Shown: positions 22,776 to 32,298 of the stretch, piece after piece | Position numbering within the stretch: the stretch's first letter is position 1 | How the letters are laid out: every line of letters begins with the position of its first letter | DNA from: a bacterium | GTDB taxonomy: Bacteria; Patescibacteria; JAEDAM01; Absconditabacterales; Absconditicoccaceae | Reading direction: 5' to 3' | Length of the DNA stretch: 64,000 nt | NCBI GenBank assembly: GCA_017453665.1 | Contig: JAFTEM010000014.1 | Coordinates: forward strand, 1-64,000 | Notes under the pieces: generated by a model | What the model was told of the DNA's origin: nothing | Seen by the model: the letters and a program-made list of their open reading frames with translations, nothing else | The model's database searches: none | Made by a program: the position numbers and the translations under genes

Positions 22776-22847
22776 GCTCTGGTCGTTCAGTGGATAGGAC
22801 ACAATCCTGCGAAGATTGTAACCCCGGTTCGACTCCGGGTCAGGGCA
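22776..22847 (+). tRNA. tRNA-Arg (anticodon GCG)
   Basis: 72-nt cloverleaf: acceptor GCTCTGG/TCAGGGC, D stem GTTC/GGAC, anticodon stem CAATC/GATTG with loop CTGCGAA (GCG at 22809-22811), T stem CCCGG/CCGGG with loop TTCGACT, discriminator A. CCA is not encoded. GCG instead of the usual inosine-modified ACG would read CGC and CGU directly. Confidence 0.93.
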
Positions 22848-22953
22848 AAATAAATAACGATACAGCGTTCATGTATCTTTTTTTATAATTTGTTTTTTCA
22901 CAAAAAAGAAGCTCATACTGAACTTCCTCCCCTCCCATATATCAAAAAATTTT

Positions 22954-23565
22954 TTACTTATTCTCCTCTTCCAAGAATAACTCATGAAGAATTCCATTAA
23001 CTAACTTAGGAGAACCTTCATCTGCATATCTTTTGGCAAGCTCAACCATTTCATTTATAACAACTTCTTTCGGTGTTTGAATCGTTTTATATTCAATATA
23101 TCCTAAAAGAAGTAATACCTCATCTATTGGATCCATCTGCTCATATCAAAAACTTTTCGTATGCCTCTCTACTTTTTCAATAAGTTCCTTCTCATAACGA
23201 GGTAAAGCATTTCCTATTTGTAATACGTAATCGACATCAACTTCATCTGCAGACCATTGATCAAAAAAATTTTTTAATATATATGAAAAATCTTCATCGA
23301 TATCGTAATGTTCAGCATATTCATTAATTTTAGCCTGTATAATCTCATCTCGATGAATATAAGTTTGTTTTTTCTTCTCAACAGCCTCTAAAAATTCTTG
23401 ATCAAAAAACTTAGAACTTCTATCTAATTCTTCAGGAACAGATACCTGAATAGGTTTTACATCATCTCAAACAATTCCCTTTTTACTTAAAAGAGAAAAA
23501 AAACAATGCTGATAAAAATACGAAAGAACGATTTTTCTAGCATTGATTCTTTTTTTTATATCCAT
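22954..23565 (-). CDS. nusB: Transcription antitermination factor NusB, 203 aa
   Basis: The C-terminal half carries the NusB signature (MDPIDEVLLLLGYIEYKTIQ, PKEVVINEMVELAKRYADEG, SPKLVNGILHEL). The N-terminus MDIKKRINARKIVLSYFYQH is the usual first helix. At 203 aa it is longer than the usual 130-160 aa, with extra charged residues at about 50-85. NusB works with NusE/S10 on rRNA leader transcripts. It leads into a ribosomal gene group on the same strand (rpmF, rpmA upstream). Confidence 0.88.
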
Positions 23566-23590
23566 GGAATGGAAAATTTTGAAAATAAAA

Positions 23591-23818
23591 TTAAGCCTCT
23601 ATTACAGCAGAACCTTTAGCTTTAATAGTCAAAACTTGTTTCCCATTATAATATCCACATGAAGGACATACTCTATGATTTAGTCTGTTAGCTCAACAAT
23701 TAGGACATTTAGCTGTTTGATAAGTCTCTGCTAATCTTCTTTGGTTAATTGTCTTCCATGTTGAGTGTCTTTTATTAGTTTGAGTCTTACTAATTTTCTT
23801 TTTTGGACCGATTGTCAT
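23591..23818 (-). CDS. rpmF: 50S ribosomal protein bL32, 75 aa
   Basis: Starts MTIGPKKKISKTQTNKRHST and carries two zinc-binding pairs, CPNCGANRLNHRVCPSCG. The tail NGKQVLTIKAKGSAVIEA is normal for the family. It lies 32 bp after rpmA and 25 bp before nusB, so likely one transcript. Confidence 0.93.
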
Positions 23819-23850
23819 CTCTAATACAATACTTAGTAGTTAAAAATATC

Positions 23851-24333
23851 TTACTCAGCTTTTTCTGCTTTAACTGTCTTTTTTGCTGGAGCTTTTTTAG
23901 GAGCAGCAGCCTTCTTTGCCGGAGCCTTCTCAGCTTTCTCTACTTTTTCAGCAGTTTTCTTAGCTGGAGCCTTTTTTTCTGCAGGAGCTTTTTTCTCTAC
24001 TACCTTTTCAGCCCTTTCAACTTTTTTAGAAGCAACAGCTTTTTTAGCAGATTCTTCAACAGAAACAACCTCAACTACTGTTTTAAGGTATGTTCTACCA
24101 TTAAACTTTTTAAAGTTCTTCTTTTTAAAAGCCACAATACCATCAGTCTTTGCAAGGATAGTAAAATCTGCAGCTTCATAAGTATTTTTTCAACATTCAT
24201 ACTTACTTCATTTTTGTCTAATGATGATATTTCCTGCAACTACAGGTTGTCCACCAAAGACCTTGACTCCACGATATTTTGGTTGAGAGTCCTTTAGATT
24301 TTTAACCGAACCAGCGGCTTTTTTATGTGCCAT
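23851..24333 (-). CDS. rpmA: 50S ribosomal protein bL27 with long Ala/Lys-rich tail, 160 aa
   Basis: Residues 1-80 are bL27: [40 protein letters not shown], then [14 protein letters not shown]. Its N-terminus reaches the peptidyl transferase centre. Typical bL27 is about 85 aa; here about 75 extra residues follow, made almost only of Ala, Lys, Glu, Pro and Val in [17 protein letters not shown] repeats, probably disordered and RNA- or DNA-binding. First gene of the rpmA-rpmF-nusB unit; promoter TTGAAT-16-TATACT at 24368-24395. Confidence 0.93.
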
Positions 24334-24367
24334 AGCTTTTCAATCAAGATAAAAATTAACTTGAAAG

Positions 24368-24395
24368 AGTATAGAGATTAGAAGACAATATTCAA
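24368..24395 (-). promoter_or_regulatory. Promoter of rpmA-rpmF-nusB
   Basis: Minus-strand TTGAAT, 16 bp, TATACT. Confidence 0.6.
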
Positions 24396-24571
24396 GAGGA
24401 AGTAGTGGATTTTTATTAAAAAGCAATAAATGATTAATCCGAACTTCTATTCTCCTTTTAAAAAACATAGGACACAGAATTCTCTATTTCAAAAACAGTA
24501 TATCAACTAGCCTTTTACTTTAAAAAGAAGAAATTCTTCAGATATTATTTGAGAATTTTTACATTTTTCTC

Positions 24572-24599
24572 TTGCATTTACATATAAATTTACTATACA
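24572..24599 (+). promoter_or_regulatory. Promoter of the acidic lipoprotein gene
   Basis: TTGCAT, 16 bp, TATACA, 42 bp before the ATG. Confidence 0.6.
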
Positions 24600-24641
24600 A
24601 TACTACGTTCATATTTTTATTTTATTAAAGGACACAAAAAG

Positions 24642-24911
24642 ATGAAAAAGACAATGTTATCTGCTCTAGCTCTTAGTTCAGTTATCCTTCTTGCTGGATG
24701 TAACAACACTCCTGCTGAAGAAACTATCGTAGAAGAAAATACTCCTGAAATCGAGTATGTAGAAGTTAATGAAGAACCAGAAATCGAAATCATCCCAGCT
24801 GAAGAAGTTTATGTTGAAGAAGAAGTAATCGCAAACGAAGAAAATGCTGAAGATGCTACTACTGCTGACGTTATCGTTGAAGCAGAACCAGTTGAAGAAG
24901 TTATCGAATAA
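24642..24911 (+). CDS. Small, extremely acidic lipoprotein, 89 aa
   Basis: Signal peptide MKKTMLSALALSSVILLAGC with a canonical lipobox (LAGC, Cys 20). The mature 70 residues are almost entirely Glu, Val, Ile, Ala and Pro in loosely repeated EE-V-E units and contain hardly any basic residue. Own promoter and own terminator, so it is expressed as a single gene. It could be an anionic surface polymer or metal-binding coat, but this is inference. Confidence 0.85.
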   Translation: MKKTMLSALALSSVILLAGCNNTPAEETIVEENTPEIEYVEVNEEPEIEIIPAEEVYVEEEVIANEENAEDATTADVIVEAEPVEEVIE

Positions 24912-24943
24912 TTTCTCTTGCAACTTATGCATAAGATACTATA

Positions 24944-24968
24944 AAAGGACATTGAAAAATGTTCTTTT
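24944..24968 (+). terminator. Terminator of the acidic lipoprotein gene
   Basis: AAAGGACATT / AATGTTCTTT stem (one G-U), 4-nt loop, followed by T-rich DNA. Confidence 0.65.
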
Positions 24969-24987
24969 TGTTTTTAATCAAATTTTC

Positions 24988-25665
24988 ATGTTATTAAGAG
25001 ATTATCTCCAACAAAAACACTGAATTTCAAGAAGGAAAATTACAACTCTTATTAATCAAGGAGAAGTTTTTCTTAATAATAAAGGAGTAGAAAATTACAA
25101 AACCGAATGTAAAGAGAAAGACTTGCTTTATATAAAACCACTTTGAATTAACGAAAACATCAATATAAAGGACACTAAACTCCCCAAATTACTCGCTTTT
25201 AATAAACCAATGGGATTTACCTGTTCAAAATCAGATGCCTATAACAAAACCTTTTATGAACTCCTCCCCAATCATTTCAAAAAACACTACTATTACATAG
25301 GAAGACTAGATAAAGAAAGTCGCTGATTAATGTTATTAACTACTGACTCAAAATTAGTTAATGAGTTTGAGCATCCGAGTAAAGAGATTAAAAAAATCTA
25401 TATAATTCAACTCAATAAACCATTCAATCGAAATCTAAAACCAAAGATTCTACAAGGAATTCAAGAATGATGAGAATTATTAAGGACATTATCTCTAGAA
25501 AAATGAGAACAATGAAAAATAATAATCACATTAAATGAATGAAAGAAAAGGCATATAAGAAGAATTTTCAAAGCTTTATGATACCAAGTAACAGATCTTC
25601 AAAGAATAACAATAGGGAATTACCACCTATGAGACCTTAAAGAATGAAATTATAAACCAATTTAA
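24988..25665 (+). CDS. RsuA/RluB/RluE-family rRNA pseudouridine synthase, 225 aa
   Basis: N-terminal S4 RNA-binding domain (KHGISRRKITTLINQGEVFL), then the synthase core with the catalytic Asp in GRLDKESRGLMLLTTD and later EGKKRHIRRIFKALGYQVTD, the family signature. Which rRNA uridine is modified cannot be told. Located 17 bp before alr on the same strand, so probably co-transcribed. Confidence 0.9.
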
Positions 25666-25682
25666 TTACCCACTTTAAAATC

Positions 25683-26810
25683 ATGTTAAAACAACTAAAA
25701 AAACGATATAAACCAAAGGTTGAGACATTAAATACAATAAGCGTTAATAAAACTGCCATATTAAACAACATCGCCATTATTAGAGCTCTCCAGCCGAATA
25801 ATGCAGTCTTTCCGGTATTAAAATCAAATGCTTACGGACACTGAATACAACAGATTCTAGAAATAATTAAATGACAAGATTTCCCGTATCTTATTGTTGA
25901 TTCCTTTCCTGAATATCAAATCATTCATAATAATTCAAAGTTCAACATCCTTATAATGTGAGAAACATTAAAAGAGAATTACCGTTATTTTGATTATAAG
26001 AGGACCACTGTTGCTGTTTATAACATACAAACTCTACACTACCTTATTTCATTAAAAAAGAAAATAAAAATCCATCTCTTCCTAAATACCTGAATGAACA
26101 GAGAGGGAATTCAAAAGCAAAATCTACAAACATTCTTAGATCTTTTGAAATCTACCCCTCAAATAACACTTGAATGAGTTATGTCTCATTTATACGATGC
26201 TGATCAAAACGAAAAAAATCATATTAATGAACAAATAGCAACGTTTAAATCAATGACAGAAATCATTGAATCTGCATGATTTCATCCAATACGAAAACAT
26301 ATTTGAGCATCTGCTGGAATGACAAACATCAACGACAATTATTTCACCGCACGAAGACCATGACTTATTTTTTATGGATACTCCCCTTTCTCAGATACTG
26401 TTGAAAAATTAAAAAATCTAACTCCTGCCTTAAAATTAAATTCAACCATTATTTCTCTTCAAGAAATACAAGCAAATGAATGAGTAAGTTATAATCACAA
26501 GCGAATGAGTAAAACTCCTTGTACAACAGCAACAGTTCCTTTCTGATATTATGAATGACGATTAAGAACACTAAGTTGAAAACTTACATATTACTATCAT
26601 AATCAACCAACACAGCAACTTTGAACAATTTGTATGAACCTAAGTTCAATACTAGCTCTTCCCTGAATGCAAGTCTGAGATAAAATAGAACTTATATGTG
26701 ATGATAATAAAAAAGAGAATAGCATATGCTCTATTGCTGAAAAAGCGAATACTATCCCCTATGAAATTTTAATTAGACTCGATAAATGAATAAGAAGGAT
26801 TATTAACTAA
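25683..26810 (+). CDS. alr: Alanine racemase, 375 aa
   Basis: PLP enzyme making D-Ala for peptidoglycan. PLP lysine at residue 47 in [10 protein letters not shown], then a TIM-barrel pattern ([31 protein letters not shown]) and the C-terminal beta domain with the expected Tyr region VPFGYYEGRLRTLSGK and TICMNLSS. Length is normal. Its TAA stop overlaps the stop of the oppositely directed AAA/DUF4143 gene by four bases. Confidence 0.92.
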
Positions 26811-28039
26811 TCTTTCTCTGTAAGCCATCTCGCTATATCTATAACTTTTATTCCCTCATAGCTTTGTTCTCCATGTTTTGTTCTAGCAATAAGAAGTTTT
26901 GGATTAGCATCTTTTATCTTTAGTAATGGAGCGACTTCTCTTTCAAATGTCGATTCTTCATCAATCGAACTAGAAACCTGAATATAAAGTTTTTCGTCCT
27001 GTTTTATGGCAACAAAATCAATTTCTTTTTCATACAAAACTCATACATAAAGCTCATATCAACGCCTCAACAGTTCTATTGCAACTAAATTTTCATAAGC
27101 CCTTCAATAATTCAATACTTTTTTTCAAATCTTGGAATATTTAAATCCTAGATCTGATAAATAAAATTTATCTTGATAAGAGAGGTATTTTTTCCCTTTT
27201 ATATCATATCTTCTTAGTCTATAGTACAAAAATGCATCACATAAATATTTTAAATACTTTGATATCGTAATATGAGTAACCTTATATCATTTAGATCCCA
27301 ATTCATGCTCAATTCCCCTTGTACTCACTATGTTTCAAATATTATCCATTAAAAAATCATTAAGACGATCCATTAAATTGGTATATCTAATATTATACTT
27401 TGTTTCAATATCTCTCAAAATTAAAGTATTGTACACATCTAATAAATAAGCACGTTTTGAATTTTCTTGTGGTATAGGATATGTTCATGCCAATCATCAT
27501 TCTACAAGGAATGAATCAAAGGCTTTATCTATATCCTTACTCTCATAATATTTCATATATTCTTGGAAAGAAAAAGGAAATACCTTTATTTCTATAAATC
27601 TTCATAAAAATAAAGTAACCAAACCACTTCCAAGTAAAAAAGCATTTGATCATGTAAGATAAATTTGATACTTTTCTAATTCATAAAGATTATTAATTGT
27701 ATATTCAAAACCTTTACACATTTGCACTTCATCAACAAGAAGAAAGTTTTGAACTCAAGGGATATAACGGTTTTCAACATAATCATTTAAAGCATGGTAC
27801 TCCTGTAAATCCTGAAATTCTAAAAGATTGAAATTAATAGTAATCACATTAGCATTAGGGATATTTTCCAAAATATATTTTTCAAAAGCGCGCAAAAGCT
27901 TTGATTTTCAACAACGTCTAACTCAAGTAATAATTTTAATATCAGGAGTATTCATCAATGAAATAAGCTCTTGAAGATAGGTTCTTTCTATTAATTTTAT
28001 ACCTCCACTTAGAAAAATAAACATCTTAAGTATACTCAT
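26807..28039 (-). CDS. AAA_14/DUF4143-type ATPase, 410 aa
   Basis: Walker A GVRRCGKS at about residues 39-46, Walker B region [10 protein letters not shown], sensor-like IYLTGSNAFLL, and a C-terminal DUF4143 domain with a nuclease-like tail ([40 protein letters not shown]). Members are widespread, often self-regulated and of uncertain function; a defence or toxin-like role has been proposed for some. Several TGA glycines lie in motifs, so it is adapted to this genetic code. The upstream DNA carries five inverted TTACCAA sites (28041-28154), suggesting dedicated repression. An internal Met at residue 6 could be the start. Confidence 0.85.
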
Positions 28040-28040
28040 C

Positions 28041-28154
28041 TATTTACCAAAATCAATATTTTTTAATTTTTGGTAAATAATTTATCATTTTTACTTACCA
28101 ATTTTCATATTTTTTCGATTTTGGTAAATAGATTATTGCTTTTACTTACCAATT
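28041..28154. repeat. Operator-like array of TTACCAA/TTGGTAA sites, 51-bp period
   Basis: Five copies in alternating orientation: TTTACCAAAA at 28043, TTTTGGTAAATA at 28068, CTTACCAATT at about 28094, TTTTGGTAAATA at 28119, CTTACCAATT at about 28145. The units from 28068 and 28119 align over nearly 50 bp. Directly upstream of the AAA/DUF4143 start codon. Confidence 0.7.
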
Positions 28155-28225
28155 TCAATTTTTTATTTACTACTAAATCAATGAAAATATGTAGACTCTG
28201 CTTCAAAAAGGCTTTCAAAAAAAAA

Positions 28226-28242
28226 CCAAGAGAAACTCTTGG
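28226..28242 (-). terminator. Strong bidirectional terminator
   Basis: CCAAGAG / CTCTTGG perfect stem with a 3-nt loop, T-rich on both strands. It lies 26 bp after the TGA at 28269-28271. Confidence 0.85.
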
Positions 28243-28268
28243 TCCTTTATTTTTTTAGATACACCTCC

Positions 28269-28583
28269 TCATGAGGTGAGATAGCGCTGTAATATCAGAG
28301 AAAAGTCCGTTTCACACACCTTTACACCAGTACCTGTCGAGATATCAAGGAGATAAAGATACCCCAAACCAATCCTTACAAGAATAGCACCGGTTGATTG
28401 GACTCTCTCAACCAAACTCTCCGGAATAAACTGATTTGCAATATTCTTCCATTCTCTTTGTCTCTTGCAGTTCTTAATTACAACAAGATCAATCACTTCA
28501 CTTTCTGGATCAAGCGTAAGCGCTTCTTCCAAAGAATCTGTCTCATACACAACAGATTGTCCTACTTCATTTTTTAGAATCAT
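28269..28583 (-). CDS. Small foreign-looking gene ending at UGA, 104 aa
   Basis: Starts MILKNEVGQSVVYETDSLEE and would end QRYLTS at a TGA. Base composition is visibly richer in GC than its neighbours and all its glycines are GGN. In this genome TGA is Gly; reading through would add 31 residues (to TAG at 28173) and would pass through the strong terminator hairpin, so UGA appears to be the intended end. It shares its upstream sequence (GTATTTGTTTTTTATT at 28585-28600, plus strand) with the next gene at 28773. Function unknown; probably recent transfer from a standard-code donor. Confidence 0.6.
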   Translation of the reverse strand: MILKNEVGQSVVYETDSLEEALTLDPESEVIDLVVIKNCKRQREWKNIANQFIPESLVERVQSTGAILVRIGLGYLYLLDISTGTGVKVCETDFSLILQRYLTS

Positions 28584-28734
28584 TGTATTTGTTTTTTATT
28601 TCGGTAAATGGCTACCGACACCAACACTCCCTAGTAGAATGCCATCTTTTTTATAAAGAAAAAACTACTACAAGTCAAGCCTTAAGGCGAACAATTTTAT
28701 TCAAATATAGACAAATCAAGATTATTAAAGAAAA

Positions 28735-28762
28735 AGCTAGGAGAGCTAACAGTCACCTAGCT
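28735..28762 (-). terminator. Terminator of the 28773-29066 gene
   Basis: AGCTAGG / CCTAGCT stem followed on the minus strand by TTTTTCTTT. Confidence 0.7.
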
Positions 28763-28772
28763 AAAATCTTAA

Positions 28773-29066
28773 TTACTCAAAGATAGTCTGAAGAACCTCC
28801 TTTACCGAGAACCCATTCCTTCGGAAATCCTGCTTGCGTGCAGGCTGCCCCTCTTCACTCACAATTGTCAGCGTTACCCACAATGGAGTAATCTCCATGT
28901 AGATACCTCGTTTGAAGCCTACTGCCTGGCAAATCTTCCATTTTTCAAGAGCGTTCTCTCTCCTTAATTGAGGAAGTTCTTTGCCAATATATGAGAAATA
29001 CTGGCTTTCTGAGTAGTTAACATACGAGAAGTTCAGGGCTTCTTTCCAATTCTTAAATTCTTTCAT
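28773..29066 (-). CDS. Small foreign-looking gene, 97 aa
   Basis: Starts MKEFKNWKEALNFSYVNYSE, ends VKEVLQTIFE with TAA. Basic and aromatic, no signal or membrane segment. GC content is higher than in the surroundings and no TGA is used for its five glycines. The 16 bases GTATTTGTTTTTTATT (plus strand, 29071-29086) just before its start are repeated exactly before the gene at 28583, so the two belong together, perhaps as parts of a plasmid- or phage-derived cassette. No family recognised. Confidence 0.6.
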   Translation of the reverse strand: MKEFKNWKEALNFSYVNYSESQYFSYIGKELPQLRRENALEKWKICQAVGFKRGIYMEITPLWVTLTIVSEEGQPARKQDFRRNGFSVKEVLQTIFE

Positions 29067-29353
29067 AAGCGTATTTGTTTTTTATTCATTAATTTTATAA
29101 CAAAAAAGTTATAAAAGTCAAGATATTTTGTAAGCATATAACCTCATTTTCATATAAACACTAGGCCAAAACACATGAAGAAAGAAAACATTACATAAGA
29201 TATAACAAATCAAAAAGATGTAAACAACTACATATCAAACAAAAGAAAACACAAGTTAAATAATACGCATTCCTAAACACCAGATTTCCCAATTTTTTAT
29301 TTCTCAATATAATTGAAATACCCATAATTTAATTCAATGAATAAAAATTTGAT
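29067..29353. other. Intergenic region before sortase
   Basis: AT-rich divergent intergenic DNA with the 16-base shared leader at its left end; no convincing gene. A TATAAT-like box lies near 29310 but without a good -35. Confidence 0.4.
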
Positions 29354-30547
29354 ATGAATTTAGATGCATTAGAATCTCTCTATTCAAACAAAATCAACGA
29401 TGACAATTCTACGATTTCTGATAAAGAAATCTTTGCTGAAGAACCTCTTCAATATGAAAAAGAATTGTTAAATATTGAAAGCTTCCCAGCAGAAGATACC
29501 ATCGAAGGACCAATCCTAGAAAAAACAAATTTTGAAGAAAATAAAAGTTTTTCTTACACTTCTGAATACATAACAAACGAACCAGAATTAGCATATGCAA
29601 TAGCAAGCGAAGAACCAATCATTCAAGACACAATAATATCCACAGAAGAAATAGTAACGCTAGAAACACAATCCCAATCAATTAAACTTCCTAATTTTCA
29701 ACTTCCAACAATAAGGCTTCCAAAAATAAACATTCCTTCTTTCTCTTTAAAAAATACCAAAATCTTTTCAGAATTAAAAGTACTCATCATTCTTTTCTTT
29801 ATCGTTTTTTCTGCATTTTTCTTTTTCACAAATGCTAAACTAGTACTTATAACAGTTAACGACGTTGTTTGAAACGAAGAAAATATTTCTATTGATATGA
29901 TGCAAGAACTTGAAGAACACACATCAGCAGATACTACCAACTTAGAAAAGCAAGAAAAGCTTGCAGCACTAGAATCAAATTTTGAAAATCTTCAAAAAAC
30001 AAAAAGGGAAGAACAAGAAATGGCTTTAACAATGCAAGAAGAACTTGATAAAAGACAAGAAACTCATGAATTAAATTTTAACATCTTACCTCCAACTAAC
30101 AGGCTCATCATTCCATCGCTAAATATCAACGTTCCGCTTATAGACGTTCCCGCAATAGATGGAGAAAGCTTCGAAAATGCTAATTTCGATGATGAACTTA
30201 TGCAATGAGTAGTAAAATATCCAACAACAGCCAATCCATGAAATCAATGAAATAGCCTTATCTTCTGACACTCTTCTACAGAACGATGGAAACATAATGA
30301 ATATTGATTCGTATTCAGGAACCTTCCAAAACTTCAAGCAGGAGACAAAATCCAAGTACTTTGGAACGGACAACTCACAACCTATGAAATGATTGAAAGA
30401 AAAGTAGTAGCCCCAAAAGAAGTAGAAGAATATTACAACGAATTCCAAAAAGAATGAGAAAGCTATCTCACCCTCATGGGATGTTATCCTATCTGATCTA
30501 ATGCAAAAAGAATGATGGTTGTAGCAAAAAAAATAGCTAATGAATAA
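29354..30547 (+). CDS. Membrane-anchored sortase with long cytoplasmic N-terminus, 397 aa
   Basis: Residues 1-140 are acidic and likely disordered with a short LPxI-rich stretch (SIKLPNFQLPTIRLPKINIP), residues 141-160 are a membrane segment, then a coiled coil (about 180-240), then the sortase domain: catalytic His at 306 (IFGHSST), Cys at 377 (TLMGCYPIGSN) and Arg at 386. Sortases cut a C-terminal sorting motif and attach surface proteins to the wall. Sortase domains are normally 200-250 aa; the long N-terminus is unusual. No LPXTG-type tail is visible in the surface proteins of this window, so substrates must lie elsewhere or use another motif. Confidence 0.88.
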
Positions 30548-30571
30548 TAGTTAAAATACAAGCACCAGTTT

Positions 30572-30599
30572 TTGACAAAAACACAATTATAACTATACT
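30572..30599 (+). promoter_or_regulatory. Consensus promoter of AMP phosphorylase
   Basis: TTGACA, 16 bp, TATACT, 37 bp before the ATG at 30637. Confidence 0.75.
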
Positions 30600-30636
30600 T
30601 ATCTCTAGATTTTAATTCTTATACAAAAATAAAAAC

Positions 30637-32208
30637 ATGTGACGATTAGCAAACAAATTTGATAAATGGAGAAAAAACTACCACCCGTTTAAAGAAGATT
30701 CAAATTCATATTTCACTGCAAGACTTTTTGTAAGTGACCTTCAAGATGGAGAAAAAATGATTGCCATCCTAAATCCAAAACAAGCTATGGCTTATTGAAT
30801 CACCTTACATAGCAAAGTTGAAGTTATAAAAACAAACGGAGAAATAGTAGTTGCTGATGTCTCATTTTCAGAAAGAGTTACTGTATGAACAGTTGCAATT
30901 TCTGGAGAAATGGCAAAAAAACACAACTTCAAAAACTTTGAAATAGTCGGAATTTCTCTAACAGAATGACAATCAAAGACAATGGAAGCCATCAGAAAAA
31001 AGATGAGATGAGAAAAGATTTCTTATGATGAAATCTACAGTATCATCAAAGATATCTCAGAAAATAAACTTGATGACATTATGATGACCTATTATGTTTC
31101 ATCAAGCTTCTTTTATCCTACAACAGATGAAGAAACCTACCTAACTGCTAAAGCAATGGCTGAATGTGGAGTAACTTTCAAATACCCTAAAGGAGAAATT
31201 ATTGCTGACAAACACTGTATCGGATGAGTACCAGGTAATGAAACAACAATGGCACTTATTCCACTTGTTGCAAGTCTTGGAATTAAAATCCCTAAGAACT
31301 TCTCAAAATCTATAACCTCTCCTGCTGCAACTGGAGAATGTGTAAACGTAATTATGAATATCAACTTTAACAAAGCTGGTATTGAAGAATTAATTGAAAA
31401 AGTAAATTGTTGTCTAGTTTGGTGAGGAGGACTTGATTTAGCCCCTGCAGACGACAAGCTAATTAAAGTACAATATCCTCTCTCTATGCAATCTAGAGCA
31501 AAAGTAGTAAGTTCTATCATGGCTAAAAAATACGCTATGGGAGTAACACATTCATTAATTGATATTCCTGTGGGACCAACAGCTAAAGTAACAACCATGA
31601 AAGAAGCTAAAGATTGGAAAAAAAGATTTGAATTTGTTGGAAAGAAATTAGGAATGAAAATGTCTGTTCAAATTACAGAAGCTAATGAAGTTATCGGTAG
31701 CGGAGTTTGAGCAGTATTACAAGTTCGTGAAGTATTAAGAATTCTCCAACAACATCCTGAAAGATCAAAAGACCTTGAAAATAAAATCATTTTCCTTGGA
31801 GGTAAACTTATTGATAATATCGGATTAGTTAAAGGTAAAGGAGCTATGAACCTAGCTAAAAATCAATTAGAAACTTGAGCAGCATGGAAAAAAATGCAAG
31901 AAATTATCGAAGCCCAAGGAGGAAATCCAAATATCGACTCAGAAAGTCTTGAATTAGGTAAATTTACTTATGATATCATAGCTAAATCAAACGGTACTAT
32001 GAAAAGCATGGATCTTCATGATGTAAATGTTATTTGTAGAAAATTAGGATGTCCTATTATTGATCAAGCTGGTATGTATCTTTACAAAAAAGTAGGAAAT
32101 TCTATTAAGAAAGGTGATGTCATCGCAACACTATATGCTAACGATGAAACAAGTCTAAAAGCTTGAATCGAAAGACTAAACGAAAGAAGCCCATTCGTTA
32201 TCGGATAA
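30637..32208 (+). CDS. deoA: AMP phosphorylase (archaeal-type thymidine phosphorylase family), 523 aa
   Basis: Converts AMP and phosphate to adenine and ribose 1,5-bisphosphate, the entry to the nucleotide-salvage pathway through R15P isomerase and form II/III RuBisCO. The N-terminal 90-residue extension and IADKHCIGGVPGNETTMALI, followed by SITSPAATGE and WGGGLDLAPADDKLI, fit the archaeal AMP phosphorylase rather than bacterial DeoA, and length (about 500) agrees. This pathway is known from SR1 and other CPR genomes. R15P isomerase and RuBisCO are not in this window. Single gene with consensus promoter and terminator. Confidence 0.92.
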
Positions 32209-32239
32209 TCATTTTACCAAAAAATATTTTTTTCGGAAA

Positions 32240-32262
32240 AGCAGGCCTAGCAAAGACCTGCT
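32240..32262 (+). terminator. Terminator between AMP phosphorylase and rubrerythrin
   Basis: AGCAGG / CCTGCT stem between two convergent genes; on the minus strand the T-run is better. Confidence 0.65.
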
Positions 32263-32298
32263 TATTCATATAAAGAAAAATAATTGCTCTATAATATA

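Larger units (their letters stand above)
24334..24641. other. Divergent promoter region between rpmA and the acidic lipoprotein
   Basis: Holds one promoter in each direction; no gene or further structure recognised in the middle part. Confidence 0.55.

Noticed and set aside
28181..28258. Tiny plus-strand ORF starting MKICRLCFKK with a CxxC
   Set aside because: Runs into a strong terminator hairpin and overlaps the possible read-through frame on the other strand; no support.
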